A stretch of 64,000 nt of DNA from Asterias amurensis (GCF_032118995.1 NC_092651.1:27742938-27806937), one strand, 5' to 3'; shown: positions 43,474 to 55,298, counted from the stretch's first letter. Program-made: numbers and translations. Notes: a model not told the origin generated them from the letters alone.

Positions 43474-46400
43474 TTATGACCATGAAAATTCCCTCCCAAT
43501 TAGTGTTGAAAAATACTGATTGTGCGGTTCAAAAAATAGTTTTAATTTGCTAATTGTCCTTTCATCAGGCTTTGCTTTAGGGATGACATAAAATCGTGTA
43601 TGTGCCATACAATGACCCTTCGTACATGACATGATATTCTTAGCAGTTCCATTAAACATCTCAGGATTATAGAATGTTGTCAGATTAAGGAATCTTTCGA
43701 TTTTATTCATCTCCGAGCTTGGATTAATCCTGAGTTGGGCGTGGTCCACGAAGTGAAACTTAGCAAGTGGGAAGTATTGAAGCCAGCGTTCCATGTGCTT
43801 AGCGTAGATGCTGGTGTCTATAACGGTGTGGTTCTTGAAGACTGATCCGTTTAACGGACTGATGACTTCAGATGTGAATCGGAGCCCCTCGGTGATTGAT
43901 GTTCGGTTCTTCGTGAGACTAGCGTTAATCTTACCACCATTGCAAAGATTTACCTGTAATTATTAAAGTAGAGTGAATAACATCATTAAGTACGAGTAAA
44001 CAAGTGTAACGTATGGTGGCTGTTATAGACTGCAATATTGGCGTATTTCTTGAAAGTTCGGGATTTTGTCCCATGTTGTGATTATGATCTTTCAGCTACC
44101 TGAGCGGAATGTTTTCAACAGAAATTGTATTTTTACTTGTTTATAATGCACTTGTTCACCATTTTAATGTAATTTTGATAATTGTACACTTCTGAACTTT
44201 TCGTAATTATCGACTAAAAAATCAGGCCCCTACCTAAAGGTTTTTTGAAAAACTAAAAACACTTCTGCCGTTGAGAGCGGGCATCAAAGGACAATGCCGC
44301 TGACGTCATTTGTGGGAGTTTGCTTTGTTATACATCCACGCTGCAACAAAGCGGCTTTATCTACTTATGACGTTTTGAGAGTGATTACGTAACGGGGCTT
44401 TTCGCAAATCTCGCAGAAAAGCTCTGGACAAGGGCATACAAAATGGTTGTTTTTTTACACAATTGAAACCTATTTATAATCATATGACTCGATTTCCTTA
44501 TTCATCGAAAACATTTTAAGTGGAATTCAGCAAAGTTCACGACTTGACATTTTCGTTCAAGCAGGTCTTTAAGCGAACTGCCCTATTTCAGTAATACTGA
44601 CGTCAATTTTCATGTACCGTCGATTCTTTGTGACTTGCCCCTCACGTTCCATGCACACCTCAAGTTCTACAGATCACAACTTTTCATAATATATGCCTGC
44701 AGCCAATTATGCTTCGTTTTTGAAAGCAATGGCACCAAAGCACGTCCTCCTCGGTAAAGGGCACCCTGTGCGGAAACCGGAGCATTTCAAGAGCACGAAG
44801 GCAATGATCCAGGGGGCATAAGGGCAATGATCCAGGGGGCATGAAGGCAATGACCAGGGGCACGAAGGCAATGACCAGGGGGCATGAGGGCAATGACCAG
44901 GGGCATGAGGGCAACGACCAGGGGCATGAGGGCAATGACCAGGGGCATGAGGGCAATGACCAGGGGCATGGAGGCAATGACCAGGGGCATGAGGGCAATG
45001 ACCAGGGGCATGAGGGCAATGACCACGGGCATGAGGGCAATGACCAGGGGCATGGAGGCAATGACCAGGGGCATGAAGGCAATGACCAGGGGCATGAAGG
45101 CAATGACCAGGGGCATGAGGGCAATGACCAGGGGCATGAGGGCAATGACCAGGGGCATGAGGGCAATCACATATTTTGCCTTCATGATGTTTAAGGCTTA
45201 AACTTATAAACTTTAATATCGATGATGCGGATCATAATGAGATACCTCTGAGATATGACCGAAGTCCGATAAACTTTAATATCGATGATGTGAATCATAA
45301 TGAGATACCTCTGAGATATGACCGAAGTCCGAGATAGCTCTCTCTATAGGATCTCGAACATTAATGATGAACCTGACGTGACGTGGGAGCAACTCCCGCA
45401 TCAATCTCGGAGTTTCCGGATTGACGAAATAACGCGGAGTTTTCTCGAAGGATAGCTGATCATCGGATGCAAACGTCATCCGACTCTTGTAGTATTGTAA
45501 ACCAAGTTGGAAGTATCTGTCAAAGAAGTGTGTCTCGACGTCCTGGGCGTGTGCTATTCCTGGGTGATGCGCCATGAACCAACTCAGTAAGGTGGTGCCT
45601 GTATTCATATACGATTATTAAGTAAATAAAATACACAAAATAAAATAAAAGAAGACTTGGCGACATTTATTTTATTCTTATCTGTAAAAAAAATCTTACT
45701 TCGGCCTCTGGCTGCAATTACGTTTTTTATCAATAAACCATTTAAATCAATGAATCAATCAATCAATCAATAATATCGAAATTTTATATAGCGCACGTAT
45801 CTACCAAACAACGTACTCGAGGCGCTGAATATATACAAACTTTCAGAAAGATAGGTTATTGAAGTTGTAAATTCCGATACCCATTTATGTAGCACCTGCC
45901 AGGAACACCGGGCGATTCCCTTCTCTTTTCGATAAGTGCACTCGGTTCTTTTACATGCGTTACACAACACATGGGACCAACGGCTTTACGTCCCATCCGA
46001 AGGACGAAGTAATGGTTAAGTTTTTTGCTTAAGGACACAAGTGACACGGCTGTGATTCGAACCCACACTCTGCTGATCAGAAACACCAGAGTTTGAGTCC
46101 AGTGGGCTTGGCCGTTCGGCCACGACACTTCCATCAGTCAGTCAGCTCGTAAATGACAGGGGAAAAAATAGGTCCACTTCTCAACAGTCTCACGCCACTT
46201 TCTTTAGTACAGCCAATCAGCTTAATTAAGATTGGATATTTATTCCTTGTCAGCATTTATAGCCATAAGGTCATTTCAGAATAGTTTTTAAGGAGATGGC
46301 TATCTTACCTGACTTCTTGACCCCAATGTTGATGACGTCAGGTAACCTTTGTCTGTAACCTCTTTGCGTTAAGTATTCAGTAATTCTTAATCTAGTTAGT

Positions 46401-46480
46401 TCACTGATGGCGAGTTGCGTAGCGTTGAACTGAAAGTACACAAACAGAAACATGATAACGGTGAATACCACAGTAGGCAT
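43474..46480 (-). CDS. HS3ST: Heparan sulfate glucosamine 3-O-sulfotransferase-like, 313 aa
   Basis: Three exons in transcript order, 46480-46309, 45598-45309 and 43953-43474, join in phase and end at TAA. The product is a type II Golgi protein: a short cytoplasmic start, then one membrane span (about residues 4-17), then the sulfotransferase domain. The 5'-phosphosulfate-binding loop is INIGVKKSGTTLL (about 50-62). The probable catalytic Glu is E79 in VETHFFD. LSFEKTPRYF (about 107-115) matches the family's VEKTP.YF. The 3'-phosphate site is VRDPIERAISDF (about 138-149). The C-terminal part has the family's WLQYFP, VERFL-like IERFLNL and a two-cysteine loop (CTKGHC). The family transfers sulfate from PAPS to the 3-hydroxyl of glucosamine in heparan sulfate. 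Length is close to HS3ST1 (about 307 residues). The lysine/arginine motif after the second cysteine in vertebrate enzymes is not clearly kept, so activity and exact subtype are inferred. The large intron holds a 21-bp minisatellite. Confidence 0.9.
44801..45170. repeat. 21-bp minisatellite (GCAATGACCAGGGGCATGAGG), about 17 copies
   Basis: It lies in the intron between sulfotransferase exons 2 and 3. Because 21 is a multiple of three, it produces open frames of 105-160 codons on both strands, encoding a seven-residue repeat such as EGNDQGH. None has coding support. Terminal units at the left are diverged (ATGATCCAGGGGGCAT). Confidence 0.95.
45217..45335. repeat. 62-bp tandem duplication spanning an exon end and its splice donor
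   Basis: The block AAACTTTAATATCGATGATG to ATGACCGAAGTCCGA occurs twice with a 62-base shift. On the minus strand it carries the last codons of sulfotransferase exon 2 (GHISE) and its donor GTATCT. The proximal donor at 45309 keeps the frame. Using the duplicated distal donor would add 62 bases and run into a stop. Confidence 0.8.
45755..46132 (-). mobile_element. Complete tRNA-derived SINE, ACACTTGTGTCC family
   Basis: Read on the minus strand it has an A-box-like TGGCCGAACGGCCAAG, GGACTCAAACTCTGGTGTTT, a B box GGGTTCGAATC, the body CACTTGTGTCCTTAAGC and TGGGACGTAAAGCCGTTGG, and the tail GTGCGCTATATAAAATTTCG with an ATTG microsatellite. It is the best-preserved copy in the window and lies in sulfotransferase intron 1. 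Confidence 0.85.
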
Positions 46481-46654
46481 ATTCGTCTTGACACTTTGTC
46501 TGGTCTCTTGTAGAAAGTGCAGGGCAACTTCACTGACTTCCCATCTATGAAGTTTTCCCCCATAGCGCCCGCAAACGGCTGCAAGATCTGACCTGCTACT
46601 TCATAATCTGACCCTCAACAAAAAAAGACTGCACAAAAAACTACTTGGTAACGA

Positions 46655-47190
46655 GTAATGGGGAGAGGTTGATAGTATAAAACATTGTGAGAAACGGCTC
46701 CCTGAAGTAACGTCGTTTTCGAGAAAGAAGTGATTTCTCGCTACGATATTTGAATTCGATTTCGAGACCTTAGAATTTGATTTTGAGGTCTCGAAATCAT
46801 CTGAAAGCATACAACTTCGTGTGACAAGGGTATTTTTTCTTCCATTATTATCTTGCAACTTAGACGACCAATTCAGTTCAAATTTTCACAGGTTTGTTGT
46901 TCTGTGAAGCACTAAAGAATTGTTAATATTGGAAATCATTGTTAGAAATGACCCCCTTTTTGAAGTAATAAATATCAGGTTATGTTTTCACCCAAATATT
47001 TGAATCTGAAAAAGGCTTTAGGCATAAAGCATTGGCTCTTGCATCTGAAAGCACGCAATTCTGTGCTACAAGTGTGGTGTTTTCTCACATTTTCCCCCGG
47101 CAAATTCGACCAATGTAGTTCAAGTTTTCACAGGTTTGTTATTTTATGCATAATATGTTGGGATACACCAAGTGAGAAAACTGCTTTACC
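46655..47190 (-). mobile_element. Two partial TTAAAGGCAGTGG-family MITE copies
   Basis: Inverted segments at about 46655-46912 (GAGTAATGGGGAGAGGTTGA through CACAGGTTTGTTGTTCTG) and 47085-47190 (TTTTCACAGGTTTGTTATTT, GGATACACCAAGTGAGAAAA) match parts of the full element at 47455-47841. Both lack terminal repeats. Confidence 0.6.
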
Positions 47191-47454
47191 AAATGTCTAA
47201 GATAAGCACATAAGCGCACAGGGAGGTCGAGATTGCCTAGTCTTAGCATTGGTACAGCAACAGCTGTCTAAATATCTACAAATCAGGTTAATGACAAAAC
47301 AGTTTGATCTTTGACTTTAAAACTATTAGTTCCTCCAGTCATTTACACTTCAGTTTTTCCTTAAAAAAAAAATGTTGAAGAAGGATGTACCAGACATAAT
47401 TTTTTATCCACAGTATATACAGGTACGTATACAACATAGCCAACATTGCTATAG

Positions 47455-47841
47455 TTAAAGGCAGTGGACACTATTGGTAATTGTCAAAGACTAGCCTTCA
47501 CAGTTGGTGTATCTCAACATATGCATAAAATAACAAACCTGTGAAAATTTGAGCTCAATCGGTCATCGAACTTGCGAGATAATAATGAAAGAAAAATAAC
47601 CCTTGTCACACGAAGTTGTGAGCGTTTAGATGGTTGATTTCGAGACCTCAAGTTCTAAATCTGAGGTCTCGAAATCAAATTCGTGAAAAGTAACTTCTTT
47701 CTCGAAAACTATGGCACTTCAGAGGGAGCCATTTCTCACAATGTTTTATACCATCAACCTCTCCCCATTACTCGTCACCAAAAAAAGGTTTTATGCCAAT
47801 AATTATTTTGAGTAGTTACAAATAGTGTCCACTGGCTTTAA
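47455..47841 (+). mobile_element. Complete TTAAAGGCAGTGG-family MITE (387 bp)
   Basis: It begins TTAAAGGCAGTGGACACTAT and ends AATAGTGTCCACTGGCTTTAA, so the ends are inverted and flanked by TTAA. The interior has an inverted centre (GAGACCTCAAGTTC and CTGAGGTCTCGAAATC). It is the reference copy for fragments at 2590, 13966, 17912, 18929, 41306 and 46655. No coding capacity. Confidence 0.85.
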
Positions 47842-48837
47842 TAGACATACTATAGGCATATACTGATACAACTAGAAAGAGGGCAGTAAACCAACAGTAC
47901 TTTTCTTTTGAAGCTATTAAGCTACCCATGCCTTAGCAATCAATGCTAAATATTACATTTACTCAAAAGGTCTCAGCTAGCCTTTTGACAAAAAGTCACA
48001 TAAAATGTTCTGGTGGGTCAGCCGTTCAGCTTTTGAGCTATAAGGCGCATCAACAATAGAAATACCTATAAGGCCTGAACTGGCAGACTTCATTTTAAAA
48101 AAAATACCTTTTAGAAAAATATTGTGCAATAATTATTTTTAGATGGCTGGATGTGCCCTCAAAATGCTCCAGGTTGAAGGTCAACAACCCCGAAGCATGG
48201 ACCATTTCAACAATCCATAAAAGTCGTGACCTTTAATCTGATTTACAGAAAACGTTGTGGTTTACAGAAAGATGCTATCTTCAATCCGTTTCCCTGAAAC
48301 TTCTTTAGCGGGTCAAAGGTCACGTAAAAGTAACTTTGGAACACGCGATGGGATGGTGCCTTTAAGAAGCCATTGAAACAAGTGACTTAGTGTACTTCAG
48401 TGCTAGCTTGGCAAGCTGCATCACAGCACTTGCGGTCATGGCTAGCTTGTGGTTTCACAGACGAAACACAGTTTTTTTCCGAAGCCAAAAAACTTGTAAA
48501 AAGAACCTTAGTCGAAAAAGGGCAGGGATTAATTTAGACCTCATGCTCAGTGCAAATAGCAGGTTGAAATATAGCTAGAGTTTGTTATGAGTCAAGAGGT
48601 CCTTATTGGTAATCTTTTGAGAAGTTCTGAATCAATTTAGGCGTCTGGGGAAGGTCAACATAAAATTCACTCGTACACTAAAATAGGAACGCTTTATACG
48701 GGAAAATCTGTTAAGATTCGGGGCCCGAAGGACATCACTGGAACATCATCATTATAGTTCTACGCTCATTCGATCCATATATCGAACAAAAAATTATTCG
48801 GAACCCAATTTTGGGCAAATGAGACAAGAACTATCAG

Positions 48838-48938
48838 GCAAGAATCACACGTTTCTTCTTGGAATTCACAACCTCCATTGTTCCACATTCATATATATAC
48901 CCCAAGAATCACACGTTTCTTCTTGGAATTCACAACAA
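48838..48938. repeat. Direct duplication, period 64 bp
   Basis: AAGAATCACACGTTTCTTCT and the bases following it through ATTCACAAC (about 33 bp) occur twice, 64 bases apart, with no mismatch. It looks like a recent local duplication. Confidence 0.75.
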
Positions 48939-49795
48939 CATGATTATTCAGCCACTTATTGCGGTTCATGTGGCGGCCAGACCAATTTGTGGTTAGTTAT
49001 AATGGCAGGACATCGCCCTGGCTAAGTGCGCCGGTTGGCAATATTGTGTATGCTCTTTAAAAAATATTCCTTTTTAAGGATTCCCTTTTTTTATTCGATA
49101 CAACAAACCCCATAGAAATAGAAATGAACGTAAGATGGTGTTGTAGTTTATTTGCCGCCTTTTGGGCACGATAGGTTTGAAGGATGACGTGGTGCGCGGG
49201 AACTCAGTGAGTGCCGTATTCAGTTGAGACCCAAACCACGCCTTCCCCGATAATAAGCCTATACCTTGTGTTTTTAGCTTTCTGGTCTACTAGATCTATG
49301 CTAGAGAACCATCAGTTATTCTTTCGCAGATTTAAATCGTCAGCTGTTAATCTGTCACAATGACTTTGTTTCGAAAGCCTTTTATTCCAAAGCTTCATGG
49401 GTGCGGATTTGAGATTGACCCAAATATTTCAGTAATGTGATGCCTTAGAATAAATTGATGTCGATTTGGGGTCTGGTGGTCTTGCCCGTGTCGTTGTCGG
49501 TCAGTGCAGTCACCTTCAACCAGTTAAGAGGCCAAGCCATTAAACAGCCGGTAGTTTTAAAGATGGGATATTTTGTTTTTACTAAAACACTATATTTTTT
49601 GGGCGACCCCTGGTAAACAGTTGCCTATGATAAGAGACTAGATGTGTCAACTTACGAAAAGCGACGCGGCCAAAGATAACGAAAGGGTTCGTTAAAATGA
49701 GAATGATACCGAGTATGCCACAGCAGCCTGGGACCCACATAGTAAAAAGAACTGCCAAGCCCTGGGAAAGAACTGCCAAGCCCTGTGAAAGAATT

Positions 49796-50243
49796 CAAAA
49801 CATGCAGCTCGCTTCACCACAAATAATTACAGTAGAACGCCAGGTTCAGTCACCAGTATACTAGAAGAACTTGGCTGGAAACCACTAGATATTAGAAGGA
49901 AAATTAGAAGACTATCCATGTTCTTTAAGCTTGTCAATAATTTAGTTGAAATCCCTCTTCAAGGCTTTGCACAGCATTCCACTCGACCCTCCAGAAAACA
50001 CAATCTCCAATTCCATTAAATTCGTCATTCAACCAAAATCTACGGCAGCAGTTTTTTTCTAGCCACCATCAAGGACTGGAATCCTGTAGTGTGATTTCCA
50101 GCAACTCAATCTTCAAAGACACTCTCACTATGCGCTTCAAAAATTAAGCCATCCCATCCACACAATGTACAGGGCTGGTGTGATGTGTCTTTAGACATTT
50201 CTTTGCCGGCTCAACTAAACAGATACAGATACAGATACTAACA
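49796..50243 (+). mobile_element. Decayed LINE 3' end with GATACA tail
   Basis: The plus-strand translation gives YSRTPGSVTSILEELGWKPL then IRRKIRRLSMFFKLVNNLVE, the C-terminal region of CR1/Jockey-type LINE ORF2. It is followed by stops and by a tail of three AGATAC repeats. It is 5' truncated and dead. It ends about 35 bases from the donor of the exon at 50278-50685. Confidence 0.7.
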
Positions 50244-50277
50244 ATTGAAAGAACGAAAATTATTAGATAACAGTTAC

Positions 50278-50685
50278 CTTTACAGTTGAGTTCCTAAAGC
50301 AATTCTCAAGATGGTTCAGAAGAGATCGGCGAATTTGTCGATTTGCAGTGTTTGGATACACAAGTCTATTGACAATACCTCGCAAAACCTTGGTATTATT
50401 CGACATTATACGTCCAGATTGTCTTTTCTTCTTGACACCAACCCGTTTAGTGACAGCCGGTTCGTGACCATTGCCATTTCTGTAAAGATCCGTGTGCCTC
50501 AAAGTGTTCTTCGTGGAAGGAAATTCCGTGGGCATCATCCTAAACGAATTCCCTTCACGAAACACCGGCCGTACCGAAGAAACATATAATCCAAAAAGGA
50601 ATCCAAACAGAGAAGTGAACAGAAGGCAACAACGTCTCTTCTTTGGAAAGACAAATAGTGAGCAGAGGAGTAAATTACGTGTCAT
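50278..50685 (-). CDS. Lone first exon of a type II membrane protein, partial
   Basis: An ATG at 50685 opens 136 codons ending at a consensus donor (AAG|GTAACT) in phase 0. The protein starts with about 16 residues, a KKRR motif, then a hydrophobic span CCLLFTSLFGFLFGLYV and a basic, low-complexity stem with several N-glycosylation sites (NNT, NST). This is the layout of Golgi glycosyl- or sulfotransferases. No catalytic motif is in this exon and no downstream exon could be identified. It cannot splice directly onto the neighbouring sulfotransferase exon 2, which needs phase 1. It could be an alternative 5' exon, a separate gene with distant exons, or a relic. Confidence 0.5.
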
Positions 50686-50807
50686 CTTCCCCGCTTACGA
50701 GAGGGGAGTTCGTGAAACTTGAACGGCAGTTGTGGTCCGTGTGTTATGACAACTTCACTTTCACCCCGGCGCACCGTCATCTGCGTGCCATGGAACGCCG
50801 GTGTCGC

Positions 50808-51238
50808 ATGCAATTATGTCCTCTATGCAATGCTATCCGGAGGACATTATTGCATAAATACAATAATGTCCGCCGGACGGTTTTGCATATGCAATCGTGT
50901 CCGCCCGCATATGCAGTTGTGCAAAACCGTCCTTGCAGTAAATTAAACGCCCTTGGTCGACGGAACACGTTCGCCAGTGGTTTACAAGCTAAGTGCTTGT
51001 CATGAATGACATGAAAAATGTTCGGCCGTTGGGTATTCGCTGCAATCATAAAAATACGTGAATATTCATGCTGCATATACGTAGGTTCAGTGCATGCACG
51101 CTCGCTTTCGTGCGCACATATGTACAGTCATGTACATGTCCACCGGACGGTTTTTGCATAGCCCCGGACAAGATTGCATATGCAAAAGTGTCCGGAGCGG
51201 ACAGTATTGCATGGCAGACACAATTGCATCTGACACCG
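50808..51238. repeat. Cluster of TTGCATATGCAA / TGTCCGGACG palindromic modules
   Basis: Two blocks (50808-50939 and 51134-51238) are built from alternating TGTCC-CGGACG and TTGCAT(A)-TGCAA pieces. An exact inverted pair GGACGGTTTTGCA and TGCAAAACCGTCC bounds 50876-50933. The cluster lies 120-550 bases upstream of the minus-strand ATG at 50685. Whether it is a regulatory array or a degraded fold-back element cannot be decided from sequence alone. Confidence 0.6.
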
Positions 51239-51590
51239 ACACGTGTTAGTCTTGATTGAAGACGTTCCGTACATGCCGATTCCGCAACACGAATTACTGG
51301 AGAAGAGAAATATGTATCGCGCGAACATCTTGATCAAATTCGATCTAATTTAAAGACTAGCCCCGTCCCTCCAAATCATCCTCATATTTCAACAGTCAAG
51401 TTGCAACCTTTACCGGTAAATTATACAAAAACAGCGTCACGAATCAATACTAGACCGTGACAGGTGTGGTTGGGAGGTACAAAGTGCAGATAAGTTTCTG
51501 TAAACATCTGTGGCTACGATTGTGTCCATGTTGAGACTGACCCCTCTGCCTGATCGCTAAGGTTGGCGATTACTGACCAATCATCTCTGG

Positions 51591-51925
51591 ATTCATCGTT
51601 AAAGTGGAGTCGTCGTTATAGTGGATTCGTCGTTATAGTGGAGTCATCGTTATAGTGAAGTCATCATTACAATGGATTCATCGTTATAGTGGAGTCGTCG
51701 TTATAGTGGAGTCGTCGTTATAGTGGAGTCATTGTTACAATGGATTCATCGTTACAATGTATTCATCGTTATAGTGGAGTCGTCGTTATAGTGGAGTCGT
51801 CGTAGTGGAGTCGTTGTTACAATGGAGTCATCGTTACAATGGATTCATCGTTATAGTGGAGTCGTCGTTATAGTGGAGTCGTCGTTATAGTGGAGTCATT
51901 GTTACAATGGATTCATCGTTATAAA
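51591..51925. repeat. 18-bp minisatellite (GTTATAGTGGAGTCGTCG)
   Basis: About 18 units vary between GTGGAGTCGTCGTTATA and ATGGATTCATCGTTACA forms, so two subtypes intermix. No gene overlaps it. Confidence 0.9.
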
Positions 51926-54900
51926 GGTTTTGTCGAATCAGTCGTCCCCGTTTGGGTCGAGGGTGATCTTTGTGAACCCATTCTCTTCCGCTTTCACAGG
52001 AACCTCAAGCTTCGACAACCAGTTGACCATAATTCATGGTCGAACTTGGCCGCAACACTCATCGATCGGCCATCTCATTGCCTTAAACAAACTTGGTTAA
52101 GTTATGTGATTTTATGCAGGTCGTACTCAAAGTCATCTTTTCCTTCACGTGAGTAAGAGGCATAGATGCCTATTCTACTATAGTGATGAAAATTCACACA
52201 CTCAACATTACAACTCCACAAACCGATTGCTTTCTTCAATTATTGACTCTCTAAACGAAATCACAGGTGTTGAATGTCTGCCAGTTTAAAGGTGAGGAGG
52301 TCACCCATCTTCCAAACCGTCTATTGAATTAATCAGAAATATTGCCAACAAAAGAAATGGACAAATACTCCTCGATAGATGATAGTTTAGGAAAAGGTTT
52401 CTCGGTTCTCTTTACTCCAAGAAGTCATTGTGTCCGACTACGTCCGACATGTGGTCCGACTACGTCCGACATGTGCGATAAACCGACAAGCGATGTGATC
52501 CGACAACTACTATTATTTCAGGATTATTTGAGTGCGACAAGAAATCGAAACATTACGTCCGAGGACGTGTCCCACCGACCATGCGGGACATTTATGTATC
52601 GTAATAAAGGTGTAGGCCAATATTTGCAAGTGCGCGTAATTTCTTATAAAAACTTTATAATGTTTGTAGTTTTTCTTCTTCTAGTTCTAAGACTTCCTGT
52701 AAGGGGGGGGGGGGGGGTAGGCTTGCTGTGCAGATGTATACGGACATATACAACGATAGGCCCCATTGGCCTGCGCAGAATCACTGATTAAAACTATAAA
52801 CCCATTATTTTGTCGTTGTTTACACAAAGGAGATGGGATAGCCTGGAATAGCCAGTTTCGAAAAACAATCATGTGACCTTTCTCTTCTTCAAGTGTTTTT
52901 TTTTCTTTTCTTTTTAACGGATTATAAATGTTGACGTTGAAAAGTTGAATTTTAATTTTAGTTTCATACCAACGCAGTGTTACCACATGGACAGAAACAA
53001 AAATTTAGGGTCCGGCCAATTTCAGCAAAAATTCATTTAATTTCACTAGCTGACCCATCTCTTTACACCCCTTTATACCAGCCCCATCCACTGCGGTGGT
53101 AAGACTAGGTCACCAGAAGCTATAGCTAGCTCCATTATGAGAACGACCGGATGAAAAACATTCATCTGGGGACAAGGTCGGCATAAATCTAAAAATAACA
53201 AAACAGAAGAAAAAACAGTAACCAAAATGGGTTGACCTCGTGATGTCCGGTCAGCTCAGAATGGGAAACATCTGACCCATATTAAAACTAAGGGCAAAAA
53301 CCTGACCATGACACACGGAGGTCAATGGAGTAGTACAGTAAATGCAGTATCCTAATTGGTTTTCACGTCCAGATAACTTCCCAAGAAACATAACTATAAC
53401 AGTGGACTCTGTTCTGTTGGCATTTCATAAGTTATTAGGTCAACGAAGTGTACATCTTTAAAACGCTTTATACACATTTAGATCGACCACTGGATTCCCC
53501 TTTCAAGTTACTGACTAATGCAATAAGAAAACCAAACATGTTTTCATACATTGGCCTCTTTTAACTGAAATTAAAACCATTTTAATTTTGATAACTTTAA
53601 TTTACAGACTGCATTCCAAAACAAAATAACACATTGCTCATGGTAATTAAGATTATTTAACTTTGCTTATTTATACATATTGTTTTTAAAGTCACAACAC
53701 TGAATAATTCTCTAAATAAACACCATATTCCTGATCCAGCTTAGCAGATCAGAAATAGTGAATGTATTTGGTATTTGTTTCTTCTGGAGTACATGTAGTT
53801 ATTTAGTTTATTACAGTGTAGTTATTTATTTACCCAACATAACCCACAGCACTCAACATAACATGTACATATCTTGATAATTATTCTGGGTGGGCTTTTA
53901 TTTCGTTTTGCTTTCAACTCACTGTCTATTGTGATAATAATCGATTCAACCCTAACTAGATACAAAACAACTAAACTGTAAATGTAGTACTGTTATCTTT
54001 AAGTAATGTTTGAGCCCATATTATTAGTATCAATAAACCATGTTAATGACATCATTCCCTCATAAATACGAAGAAACAAATTTCCATTTTTCCATCGACT
54101 TACACTATTTCCAACATACACATACAAAGTTCATTTCTTACAAAAAATATCTCTAGAAATCTGACTGAAAAATGGAACACACCTGGTGTTTCTTTTCAAT
54201 ATGAAAGAAATATGTCATGTTCAAGTCCTGTGTATATGCATTTTGTTAGTATATTTTTGTCTTTGTTTTAACGGTTACTTTATTGTTTTTCAAAATATTG
54301 TTTGAAAATTTTGTATTTAATCTTGTTTATTCAAGTATACTTCTGCTTTGAACTTGGCTGTGTGAAGTGTGGCCAATTCAATTTGAACAGTATTAGCACA
54401 GACCTTTGGTTCCCATGCGGCAATTTATACACAGCTTAAGGGAAGACAGCGCAAAATATTTACATTTTATATTGCATTTTTTTCCTAATATCAACTTCAA
54501 GGAAGGGGCTAAACTAAAAACCTGTTTGGTTGTTTTTCTGTTTAATTACAACCTGTATATGATACATGTAAACCTTCTCATTTGCACAGTGAAGTGTCTT
54601 GCTGACCAAAATTTAGCACTCTCTTTGTCAAACATTTGACTTGTCTATAACTTTGTGTTTTCAATGAGTTAAAATCACACTTCACTTTACTAATAATGCA
54701 GCAATCTTATCCAGTTGCAATTAAAACCCTGAGATTTTCAGCGGGAAAACAATACACACATTTTAAGCATTTGCAGAAGTACAATTGGAATCTAAACATA
54801 ATTCAAACTGGTTCACTTCAATTGAACTGAGTTTATGTAGAAGTTATCTTTCTGATGTTTACTTTCTTATATAATTTATTCTGAGCTTTGCAGAAAAACC

Positions 54901-55104
54901 CTCTGCTAAACAGTAACAACTTTCAATAAGTAGGTGCAGCTTACCAGCTAAAAATACCATGCTAGGTATGTCCTTGCTTGGTATCCTGCCAATGGGCTCA
55001 GCTGAAACATGTCTCCAATATTTTATGCCAAAAGATCAAATTAGAAAGAAGTCTGAGAGAAATCTGTTGGACAGGTGTTTTTTTAAATCACAACTCTCTG
55101 TAAC

Positions 55105-55280
55105 GACATGGGTGGGGCTCCCTGGCTGGGGCTTAATGGGTGGGGCGCTATGGGCAGGTTACCAGGGGTGGGGGTTTTATGCGTAGGACTCTTTAGGGGG
55201 GGTTCCATTGGTGGGCTCCATGGGTAGGGCTCCATGGGGCTCCATGGGTAGGGCTCCATGGGCGGAGACTCCACTGCTCC
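55105..55280. repeat. G-rich degenerate repeat (GGGGCTCCATGGGTA) beside the ClC stop
   Basis: Repeats of about 15-19 bp, clearest at 55199-55262, give many G triplets on the plus strand. On the transcribed minus strand the sequence is C-rich and begins about 20 bases after the ClC stop codon, so it would be in the 3' untranslated region. The plus strand has G-quadruplex potential. Confidence 0.7.
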
Positions 55281-55298
55281 ATAGTAGGGATGACATGA

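Larger units (their letters stand above)
46481..50277. other. Repeat-rich gap between the two minus-strand loci
   Basis: It contains three pieces of the TTAAAGGCAGTGG family, a 64-bp duplication at 48838-48938 and a LINE relic at 49796-50243. I searched the minus strand here for further exons of the locus beginning at 50685 and found none that carry recognisable motifs. A 65-codon hydrophobic frame at 49582-49779 is not supported by splice sites or family motifs. Confidence 0.5.
50686..55298. other. Non-coding region, including probable ClC 3' untranslated sequence
   Basis: The left 1.2 kb holds palindromic motifs and an 18-bp array. From about 53000 to 55298 the DNA is AT-rich and lies directly downstream of the ClC stop on the minus strand, so part of it is probably that gene's 3' untranslated region, but no single polyadenylation site is convincing. 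A poly-G run of about 14 lies at 52702. A 149-codon frame at 52342-52791 crosses this G run and is not supported. Confidence 0.45.

Noticed and set aside
44684-45201. Open frames of 105-160 codons on both strands with seven-residue repeats
   Set aside because: They are an artefact of a 21-bp minisatellite inside the sulfotransferase intron. They have no start context, no splice sites and the same openness on both strands.
49582-49779. A hydrophobic minus-strand frame as the second exon after 50278-50685
   Set aside because: No acceptor in the right phase opens it and it lacks any sulfotransferase or glycosyltransferase motif.
52342-52791. A 149-codon plus-strand frame with a hydrophobic stretch
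   Set aside because: It crosses a poly-G run and noncoding sequence, has no good start context and no recognisable family.
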